Shown here: positions 43,281 through 49,734 of the stretch, piece after piece
How the letters are laid out: each line of letters starts with the position of its first letter
Position numbering within the stretch: the stretch's first letter is position 1
Assembly: GCA_964626755.1 (NCBI GenBank)
Contig: CAZVGO010000005.1
Location: 62,001-126,000 of the forward strand
DNA: 64,000 nucleotides
Origin: JACDAV01 sp964626755
GTDB taxonomy: Bacteria; Chloroflexota; Limnocylindria; Limnocylindrales; CSP1-4
Direction: 5' to 3'
The notes under the pieces: model-generated
Told to the model about the DNA's origin: nothing
Databases searched by the model: none
The model's input: the letters and a program-made list of their open reading frames with translations, nothing else
Made by a program: the position numbers and the translations under genes

Positions 43281-43286
43281 ATCGTA
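43281..43286 (-). promoter_or_regulatory. Predicted -10 box of YcaQ-like gene
   Basis: TACGAT on the minus strand, 6 nt before the GTG at 43274. Confidence 0.5.
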
Positions 43287-43434
43287 CGAGAGGATGATGC
43301 CGGGATGTGACCGGTTCGCCGGCCGATCGGGCGTGCTGCGATGGGCTTGCAACCCTGACGCAGCCGGTCACGGTCGGTTCGAGACATGCGAACCCCGATC
43401 CTTGAGTGAGTCAATCCATGCCGAGGAGGCTGCC

Positions 43435-43956
43435 ATGCCAGAAATCAAGTTCCCGGAAGTGAAGATGCCGGAGTTCAAGCTCCCCGAGGGCCTCCGCGAC
43501 ATGAGCCGCGAGGACATCCAGAAGGCCATGTCGGACGTGCACATGCCGGACGTGAAGATGCCGGACGTGAAGCTGCCGAAGCGGTCTGACATCGCGAAGA
43601 GCGTCGAGAAGGCGCTGCCGTATCGCTCCGGCCCGTCGCCGGTGCTGTTCGCTGTCCTCGCGATGCTCGGCGGCCTGATCGTCGGCTGGATCCTGGCGAC
43701 CTCGCCGACGACGGCGCCGCGGATCAATGCCGCGATGAGCGGAGTCCGTCAGAAGATCGACGAATGGCGGACGAGCCCCGACCTCGACGACGAGCTCGAC
43801 AGCGCGCCGGAGGCGTTCCGCGACGCGTTTCGCGCCCCGACGACCGCGGACAAGGCCACGAGCACGACCTCGGTCGGCTCGAACGGCGGCGCCGGCGTCG
43901 GTCCGGGACGCCGCTCGGAGAAGTCGGCGACAGAGAGCGTCACCTCGGAGCGTTAG
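43435..43956 (+). CDS. Single-pass membrane protein with MPDVK pentapeptide repeats
   Basis: A 173-residue protein of unknown function. Residues 1-20 and 36-48 consist of five-residue units of the form (M/F/L)-P-(E/D)-(V/F/I)-K, interrupted by a short acidic helix. One transmembrane helix follows (residues about 65-86, PVLFAVLAMLGGLIVGWILA). The rest is a disordered Ser/Thr/Gly-rich tail. The repeat recalls AHNAK/periaxin-type MPDVK repeats, certainly by convergence. The ATG is preceded by GAGGAGG. Function unknown. Confidence 0.75.
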   Translation: MPEIKFPEVKMPEFKLPEGLRDMSREDIQKAMSDVHMPDVKMPDVKLPKRSDIAKSVEKALPYRSGPSPVLFAVLAMLGGLIVGWILATSPTTAPRINAAMSGVRQKIDEWRTSPDLDDELDSAPEAFRDAFRAPTTADKATSTTSVGSNGGAGVGPGRRSEKSATESVTSER

Positions 43957-44014
43957 CCCGCCTCGCACGATCGCCCCCGGTGACCGCCGGGGGGGATCCC
44001 TTGAATCCGGCGCG

Positions 44015-44020
44015 TATACT
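44015..44020 (+). promoter_or_regulatory. Predicted -10 box of the small membrane protein pair
   Basis: TATACT, 7 nt before the GTG at 44028. Confidence 0.5.
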
Positions 44021-44027
44021 GCGTCCC

Positions 44028-44255
44028 GTGGCGCCCAACCCACCGTATTTTGCGACAGTCGTCGTCGCCATCGTCCTGATGGTCGTGGGACTTTCCCTCG
44101 AAGGCAGCCTCTTCTCCGTGGCTGCCCTGAACACGCTCGTCGGCGACCTCACCGCGGCAGTCGGGATCGCCGTGTCTGCCGAGCAGATCGGCCGCATCCT
44201 CATCGTCAGCTCGCCGACATTGCTGATCGTCGGCTCGCTGGTCCGGGGAATCTGA
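44028..44255 (+). CDS. Small two-helix membrane protein
   Basis: A 75-residue protein with hydrophobic segments at about residues 7-26 (FATVVVAIVLMVVGLSLEG) and 50-70 (GRILIVSSPTLLIVGSLVRG). No family recognised. The GTG start lies 7 nt after TATACT, with no ribosome binding site. Its TGA overlaps the ATG of the next small membrane protein (TGATG), so the two are made together and may interact. Confidence 0.65.
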   Translation: MAPNPPYFATVVVAIVLMVVGLSLEGSLFSVAALNTLVGDLTAAVGIAVSAEQIGRILIVSSPTLLIVGSLVRGI

Positions 44256-44458
44256 TGGCCCGTCGCCGGAGCAACCAGGCGCCCAGGATGGGCACGATCC
44301 TGGTCGCGCTGCTGCTCACGGTGTTCGCCGCGCTCGTCTTCTTCACGAGCCTGCTGCCGGGCACGATCGCCGGCTTCGCGAGCGGGACCCTTGCGCTCTA
44401 CGCGGCGGTCATTGCCTTCGTGATCCTGCTGCTCGGTGTCTTCGTCAAGGGCATCTAG
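44255..44458 (+). CDS. Small two-helix membrane protein
   Basis: A 67-residue protein with a basic N-terminus (ARRRSNQAPR) and two hydrophobic helices, TILVALLLTVFAALVFF and ALYAAVIAFVILLLGVFV. It is translationally coupled to the preceding 75-residue protein through TGATG. Function unknown; a small membrane complex is the simplest idea. Confidence 0.65.
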   Translation: MARRRSNQAPRMGTILVALLLTVFAALVFFTSLLPGTIAGFASGTLALYAAVIAFVILLLGVFVKGI

Positions 44459-44480
44459 GACCACGCCCTGGGACGGCAAC

Positions 44481-45095
44481 TCACGGCAATACAGCGAGGC
44501 CCCTGGCGGCGTCCTCCTGGGTCTCGGCCGTCACCCCGAACACCGTGTCGCCCCTGAAGTAGATGTAGCTCGTGGTTCCGGCCGCGTCGAGGATGACCCA
44601 GACGTCCTTGCCGCCCACGTTCGACCGGGTTGGGCGCGTGCCGGTGTCCTGCTCCTGGGCGTCGATGAACAGCTGCTCGAACCGGCCCCCGTCGGCACCC
44701 TTGATCCGGAACGCGATCAGGCCGATCCCGGCGCATTCCGGGCCCGCCACGCCGGCACCGGCGACCGAGACGTCGGCGTCCGACCGCCCGAGTGCGGCAA
44801 CGACCCCGGCGAACGCCTCGTCGTTGGCGACGAACTCAGCGCCGGTGAAGCTGAACTTCTGCGTCGTCTGGCCGCAGAACTCGCTCGGGAGCTGAGCTTC
44901 GAGGTCGACGTCGGGCTCGAAGGACGGGATCTCGAAGCTCGGCAGATCCTCCGGAACGGACGTGGCCGGTGGCGGGGTCGTGACGACGGCCGGCGACGTC
45001 GTCGGGGCGGCGCTGCCACCGCACGCGGCGATCCCGAGCGCGAGCACCGCGAGGATCGCAACGAGGCGGCCCAGCGGGGCGGGTCGGTGGGACAT
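44481..45095 (-). CDS. Lipoprotein of unknown function
   Basis: A 204-residue exported lipoprotein. The signal sequence ends in a lipobox, LGIAACGGS, with lipidated Cys near residue 25. A Pro/Thr-rich linker follows. The mature domain contains FCGQTTQKFSFTGAEF and a second Cys in AGPECAGIG, suggesting one disulfide. No family assigned. The ATG has GGAGGAG upstream. It diverges from sufB. Confidence 0.8.
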   Translation of the reverse strand: MSHRPAPLGRLVAILAVLALGIAACGGSAAPTTSPAVVTTPPPATSVPEDLPSFEIPSFEPDVDLEAQLPSEFCGQTTQKFSFTGAEFVANDEAFAGVVAALGRSDADVSVAGAGVAGPECAGIGLIAFRIKGADGGRFEQLFIDAQEQDTGTRPTRSNVGGKDVWVILDAAGTTSYIYFRGDTVFGVTAETQEDAARGLAVLP

Positions 45096-45209
45096 CGGTA
45101 GCTCCTCCAGGGCTTTCCGCGACCGCCGCGGGATGGCTTCAGGGCGGATTGGGAGGGACAGGGTACCGCGCCGCCCGCCGGGGGACCCGTTGACGGTTTG
45201 GACCGTAAT

Positions 45210-45228
45210 TCCGATAATGGCACTCGGA
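45210..45228. promoter_or_regulatory. Candidate operator upstream of sufB (TCCGA-N9-TCGGA)
   Basis: A perfect 5-bp inverted repeat with a 9-nt spacer that overlaps the TAATGG (45215-45220) of a possible promoter (TTGACG at 45190). Position and symmetry suit an Fe-S regulator of the Rrf2/SufR type, but no such regulator is in the window. Confidence 0.35.
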
Positions 45229-45275
45229 TATAGCAAAACGCCCTCACGACGGCCCCTGGCCGTCCAGGAGACTCG

Positions 45276-46679
45276 ATGACGACGACGCGCGAGGCTGTTG
45301 CCGACCGGCGCGACCAGTACGCCTTCCACGACGACATCGTCTACCTCAAGGAGACGAAGCGCGGCCTCACCCGCGACACCGTCCGTGAGATCAGCGGCTT
45401 CAAGGACGAGCCGGACTGGATGCTCGAGTTCCGGCTGCGCGCCTACGACCATTTCGTCAAGCGGCCGATCCCCATGTGGACGGACGGTCTGGACAAGATC
45501 GACTTCGACAAGATCGTGTACTACCGCAAGCCGTCGGACCGCGAAGAGAAGTCGTGGGACGATGTGCCCGAGAAGATCAAGGCGACGTTCGAGAAGCTCG
45601 GTATCCCGGAGGCGGAGCGCAAGTTCCTCGCCGGCGTCGGCGCCCAGTACGACTCCGAGGTGGTCTACCACAGTGTCCGCGAGGAGCTGACGAAGATCGG
45701 CGTCGTGTTCATGGGCACGGACCAGGCGCTCGTCGAGCACCCCGAGATCTTTCGCAAGTACTTCGGCACGGTGGTCCCGCCGGAGGACAACAAGTTCGCC
45801 GCCCTCAACAGCGCCGTCTGGTCGGGCGGCTCCTTCGTCTACGTCCCGAAGGGCGTCGAAGTCCCGCTCCCGCTCCAGGCGTACTTCCGGATCAACGGCG
45901 AGAACACGGGCCAGTTCGAGCGGACGCTGATCGTGGTCGACGAGGGCGCGAAGGTCCATTACATCGAGGGGTGTACTGCGCCGATCTACGCGACCGACTC
46001 GCTGCACGCGGCAGTGGTCGAGGTCATCGCGCTGCCTGGCTCAAAGGTCCGCTACACGACGATCCAGAACTGGTCGAACGACGTCTACAACCTCGTCACG
46101 AAGCGCGCCCACGCCCACGAGAACTCGACCGTCGAGTGGATCGACGCGAACACCGGGTCGCGCAAGACGGTCAAGTTTCCGGCGATCTACCTGCGCGGTG
46201 AAGGCGCGACCGCGGACATCATCAGCGTCGCGGTGGCCGGCAAGGGCCAGCACCAGGACACCGGCGCCAAGGCCGTCCACCTCGCCCCGAACACGAAGAG
46301 CCGGATCGTCTCGAAGTCCGTCTCGAAGGACGGCGGCCGGGCGACGTATCGGGGCCAGCTCAAGGTCGCCCCCGGCGCGACGAACGTCGTCGCCAGCGTT
46401 CGCTGCGACGCGCTTATGCTCGATGACCAGAGCCGGAGCGACACGTACCCGTACATCGACATCCAGGAAAACGACACGACGATGACCCACGAGGCCACCG
46501 TCGGGAAGATCAGCGCGGACCAGGTCTTCTACCTGATGAGCCGCGGCCTGACCGAGAACGAGGCGCAGAACCTCATCGTCCAGGGCTTCCTCGAGGTCTT
46601 CACGAAGGAGCTCCCGATGGAGTACGCGATCGAGTTCAACCGCCTCGTGAAGCTCGAGATGGAGGGCTCGCTCGGGTGA
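45276..46679 (+). CDS. sufB: Fe-S cluster assembly scaffold SufB
   Basis: Core scaffold of the SUF system, 467 residues. Conserved stretches include VFMGTDQALVEHPEIFRKYFG, AALNSAVWSGGSFVYVPKGVEVP, VDEGAKVHYIEGCTAP with a conserved Cys, TIQNWSNDVYNLVTKRA, and the C-terminal DQVFYLMSRGLTENEAQNLIV. The length is as expected. AGGAG precedes the ATG in a leadered transcript. It is followed by sufD after 16 bp. sufC and the desulfurase sufS, usually adjacent, are not in this window. Confidence 0.97.
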   Translation: MTTTREAVADRRDQYAFHDDIVYLKETKRGLTRDTVREISGFKDEPDWMLEFRLRAYDHFVKRPIPMWTDGLDKIDFDKIVYYRKPSDREEKSWDDVPEKIKATFEKLGIPEAERKFLAGVGAQYDSEVVYHSVREELTKIGVVFMGTDQALVEHPEIFRKYFGTVVPPEDNKFAALNSAVWSGGSFVYVPKGVEVPLPLQAYFRINGENTGQFERTLIVVDEGAKVHYIEGCTAPIYATDSLHAAVVEVIALPGSKVRYTTIQNWSNDVYNLVTKRAHAHENSTVEWIDANTGSRKTVKFPAIYLRGEGATADIISVAVAGKGQHQDTGAKAVHLAPNTKSRIVSKSVSKDGGRATYRGQLKVAPGATNVVASVRCDALMLDDQSRSDTYPYIDIQENDTTMTHEATVGKISADQVFYLMSRGLTENEAQNLIVQGFLEVFTKELPMEYAIEFNRLVKLEMEGSLG

Positions 46680-46695
46680 AACGGCGCGGCGGCCA

Positions 46696-48102
46696 GTGCG
46701 CCCGCTGACCGCTGCCACGCCGGCCACGGCCCAGGCGGCCTCGCCAGCCCGACCCCGGGCCACCCGCCGCAGTCCGACAGACCTCACCTTCCAGCTCGAC
46801 GAGACGCTCGTCGAGCAACTCGCCGCCGCTGGGCCCGACTGGCTGGCGGCCGATCGCCGGGCGGCACTTGCCCGCTTCCGCGCGCTCCCGATCGAATCGA
46901 ATCGGCTCTACACGCCGTACGTCGACCTGCGGGCGGCCGACCTCGAGGCTGTACGGGCATACGAGGCGCCGGCCGGGGAGGCGCGGGGTCGGGTGGCACT
47001 CCCCGACGGAACGGCCGCGCTCGCGGCCGTCCGCGAGGATGCCGTCGATGCCCTGGAGCTCGACGACGACGCCCGCGCGGCCGGCGTGACGATCGAGACT
47101 CTGGGCGGCCTCATCCGGCGCGACCCGGCGGTGGCACGGGGCCTGCTCGAGGGGCAGACCTCGCTGCCGGTGGACGATGCGCTCGCGCAGCTGACCCGCG
47201 CGGGCTGGAACCAGGGGATCGCGGTCCGCGTACCGGCCGGCGTGAAGCTCGACCGGCCGATCGTCCTGCGCTGGACGGCCGGCGCCCCGGGTCGAGCGCT
47301 CCTCACGCGGACGATCGTCGAGGTGGGCGACGGCGCGGCGGCGTCGCTCGTCGAGGAGCTCCTCGGTCCGGCCTCGACGCCGGCGGACGGCGGCCAGGCG
47401 CTGTTCAGCGGAACGCTCGAGGTACGCCTCGGCCGGGGAGCGGAGCTGGCGGTGGCGAGCATCCAGGACTTCGGCCCCGGGCAGGTCGCATTTCAGCATC
47501 GGAACGCCCTGATCGGCGAGGGCGCGTCGCTCCACTGGGCCCTCGCCCAGCTGGGTGCCCGGCTCGTCCGGTCGCGGGTCGACAATCGGCTGGTCGGGGA
47601 TCGGTCGAGTGTCGAGCAGGTCGAGATCGTGTTCGGCGCGGAGGACCAGCTGTTCGACCTCACCTCGTACACCCGTCACATCGGCCGGGACACGACCGGC
47701 AACCTCCTGTCGAAGGGCGCCCTCCTCCACCGCTCGCGGTCGTACATGAAAGGCCTGATCGTCATCGAGCGGTCGGCGATCGGCACCGACAGCTTCCTCG
47801 GCGAGTTCGGAATGAACCTGTCGAGACAGGCCCGCGCCGTGGCGATCCCGTCGCTCGAGATCGACCAGCCCGACTGCCGTCGGGCGGCCCATTCATCGTC
47901 GGTCGGCCCGATCGACGAGGGCCAGCTGTTCTACCTCGAGTCGCGCGGCATCCCGCCGGACGAGGCGCGCAAGTTCATCGTCCTCGGCTTCCTCGAACCG
48001 GTCGTCGCCCGGGTTCCGCTTGCCGAGACCCAGGACCGGCTGCGCGAGCTGCTCGAGGCGAAGTGGGCTGCAGGATCGGCCTCGACCCCGGCGGCCGCGT
48101 AG
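46696..48102 (+). CDS. sufD: Fe-S cluster assembly protein SufD
   Basis: Partner of SufB in the SufBCD scaffold, 468 residues. It has VRVPAGVKLDRPIVLRW, LVEELLGP, HIGRDTTGNLLSKGALLHRSRS, EIDQPDCRRAAHSSSVGPID and the C-terminal FYLESRGIPPDEARKFIV that mirrors SufB. The GTG start 16 bp after the sufB stop gives a basic Ala-rich leader of about 25 residues before the conserved part. A long hairpin follows the stop. Confidence 0.95.
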   Translation: MRPLTAATPATAQAASPARPRATRRSPTDLTFQLDETLVEQLAAAGPDWLAADRRAALARFRALPIESNRLYTPYVDLRAADLEAVRAYEAPAGEARGRVALPDGTAALAAVREDAVDALELDDDARAAGVTIETLGGLIRRDPAVARGLLEGQTSLPVDDALAQLTRAGWNQGIAVRVPAGVKLDRPIVLRWTAGAPGRALLTRTIVEVGDGAAASLVEELLGPASTPADGGQALFSGTLEVRLGRGAELAVASIQDFGPGQVAFQHRNALIGEGASLHWALAQLGARLVRSRVDNRLVGDRSSVEQVEIVFGAEDQLFDLTSYTRHIGRDTTGNLLSKGALLHRSRSYMKGLIVIERSAIGTDSFLGEFGMNLSRQARAVAIPSLEIDQPDCRRAAHSSSVGPIDEGQLFYLESRGIPPDEARKFIVLGFLEPVVARVPLAETQDRLRELLEAKWAAGSASTPAAA

Positions 48103-48131
48103 GCCCCGCTACCCAATCGTGTGCCCTCGCC

Positions 48132-48201
48132 GATGACCGTCGGCTGCATAGGAACACGGGGGAGGCCCGGGGTCGGGCTTCGTATTCCGCCGACGGTCAT
48201 C
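48132..48201. repeat. 13-bp perfect inverted repeat with 44-nt structured loop downstream of sufD
   Basis: GATGACCGTCGGC (48132-48144) and its exact complement (48189-48201). The loop contains a nested GAGGCCC/GGGCTTC pairing. It may be a factor-dependent terminator or attenuator between sufD and the Rieske gene, or a miniature inverted-repeat element. No clear target duplication was seen. Confidence 0.55.
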
Positions 48202-48220
48202 ACTCCTCGGCGCCCGTGAA

Positions 48221-48556
48221 ATGAGGCGGATCGATCTCCTCGCGCTCGACGAGGTGCCCGAGGGAACGATGAAGATGGCCTCGGTCGACGGTGTCGATCC
48301 GGTCCTCGTGGTCAACGTTGACGGGGAGATCCGGGCGATGCAGGGGATCTGCAGTCACGAGTACTTCGAGCTCGACAAGGGCTTCCTGACGCGCGGCTCG
48401 CTGACCTGCGCGCTCCACCTCTCGCGCTTCGACCTCGTGTCCGGCGAGCCACTCGACCCGCCGGCGGAGCTGCCGCTCGCCCTCTACGCGGTCATCGTCG
48501 AGAATGGCCGGATCTTCATCGAGATCCCGGACGGGCCACTGCCGGTCAACGAATAG
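48221..48556 (+). CDS. Rieske-type [2Fe-2S] ferredoxin
   Basis: A 111-residue small Rieske protein. Cluster ligands are Cys-x-His in GICSHEYF and Cys-x2-His in LTCALHLSRF. The domain fits the small ferredoxin subunits of ring-hydroxylating systems or NirD-like proteins. Its place after sufB-sufD matches many Chloroflexota and actinobacterial SUF clusters, where such a protein accompanies cluster assembly. The start codon is ATG; transcription may read through the hairpin at 48132-48201. Confidence 0.9.
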   Translation: MRRIDLLALDEVPEGTMKMASVDGVDPVLVVNVDGEIRAMQGICSHEYFELDKGFLTRGSLTCALHLSRFDLVSGEPLDPPAELPLALYAVIVENGRIFIEIPDGPLPVNE

Positions 48557-48567
48557 CGACCGGGTGG

Positions 48568-49734
48568 TCAGCCGGACGCGTCCGCCCTTGTCCGGAGTCC
48601 CGCCGGGGCGGCGGCGTCCCGCCGCAGCGAGAACCGCAGCTCCTCGCCGGCCGGCTCGTGGCCGTCGAGCAGCGACACGACGTACTGCCCGATCGCCGGC
48701 CCGTGCTTGAACCCGTGCCCGGAGCCGCCGCCGACGAGCCAGGCATTCGAGAGGCCGGGATGCCGGTCGATGAGGAAGTGCGAATCGGACGTCGTCTCGT
48801 ACTGGCAGACCCGGGTCTCGACCACCGGGGCCCCGGCGAGCGACGGGAACCGGCCGCGGCAATATGCCCGGACCGCCTCGATCGACTCGGGCGCGACGAC
48901 CCGATCCCCAGAGTCCGGGTCCCAGGGCCCGCCGTACGAATCGGTCGCGATCTTGACCCCGCGGCCATCGACCGAGCCGATCCCATAGAACGCGCTGTCG
49001 TAGTCGACCCAGGACGGGAAGCGGGGTGCATCCCAACGGTCGTCGCCGGGCGCCGGTCCCAGGTAGTGGAGGTCCTGCTTCGTCACCCGGATCGCTTCGC
49101 CGGCGATGTCGGGGAAGACCTTCGGCAGCCATGGCCCGCAGGCGAACACGAACTGGTCGCCCGGCCAGCGCCGGCCGGATGCATCGACGACGTCGACGAG
49201 CCGATCGCCCTCCACCCGGCCCGGGCGAGCCTCGGCCAGCTCGAGGGTCACGCCCTCCGTCACCGCGCGGGCGGCCGTCGCGGCGACGCCGCGCCGGGCG
49301 AGCAGGAGCCCGCCTTCCGGCTCGAGGATGGCGAAGGCCAGGTCGTCGACCGCGATCCCCGGCCAGCGCGTCGCGACCTCTGCCGGCGTGAGCCGCTCGA
49401 CGGGGATGCCGAGGCCGGCAAGCGCACCGAACGAGGCCGCCTCGAACCCGTCCTCGCGCCGGGCGAACCACAGGGCGCCGGCCTCCACGAAGATCGGATC
49501 GCCGATCGCCAGCCCCAGGACGATCCACGCTTCCCGCGACGCTCGCGACCAGCGGGCATAGAAGGTGTCCTCGCCGTGCGACGAGCGGATGATCCGTGTC
49601 TCGTCGCCGGACGACGCCCGCGAGTTGCCCGGTCCGTACGCGTCGAGGAGCGTGACCGACCGGCCGGCCCGCACCGCGCGCAGGCCCGTCCAGGCCCCCA
49701 TCGTCCCCGCGCCGACGACGACGACGTCGGTCAC
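48568..49734 (-). CDS. FAD-dependent amine oxidoreductase, monomeric sarcosine oxidase-like
   Basis: A 388-residue flavoprotein that oxidises a secondary amine. The N-terminal Rossmann loop is VVVGAGTMGAWTGLRAVRAG, followed by SSHGEDTFYARW. The segment RVCQYETTSDSHFLIDRHP places a Cys where monomeric sarcosine oxidase binds FAD covalently (8-alpha-S-cysteinyl). GGGSGHGFKHGPAIG closes the flavin site. The substrate could be sarcosine, N-methyltryptophan or pipecolate. The GTG start overlaps the stop of the acylase gene (GTGA), so this is the last gene of a three-gene operon. Confidence 0.9.
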   Translation of the reverse strand: MTDVVVVGAGTMGAWTGLRAVRAGRSVTLLDAYGPGNSRASSGDETRIIRSSHGEDTFYARWSRASREAWIVLGLAIGDPIFVEAGALWFARREDGFEAASFGALAGLGIPVERLTPAEVATRWPGIAVDDLAFAILEPEGGLLLARRGVAATAARAVTEGVTLELAEARPGRVEGDRLVDVVDASGRRWPGDQFVFACGPWLPKVFPDIAGEAIRVTKQDLHYLGPAPGDDRWDAPRFPSWVDYDSAFYGIGSVDGRGVKIATDSYGGPWDPDSGDRVVAPESIEAVRAYCRGRFPSLAGAPVVETRVCQYETTSDSHFLIDRHPGLSNAWLVGGGSGHGFKHGPAIGQYVVSLLDGHEPAGEELRFSLRRDAAAPAGLRTRADASG

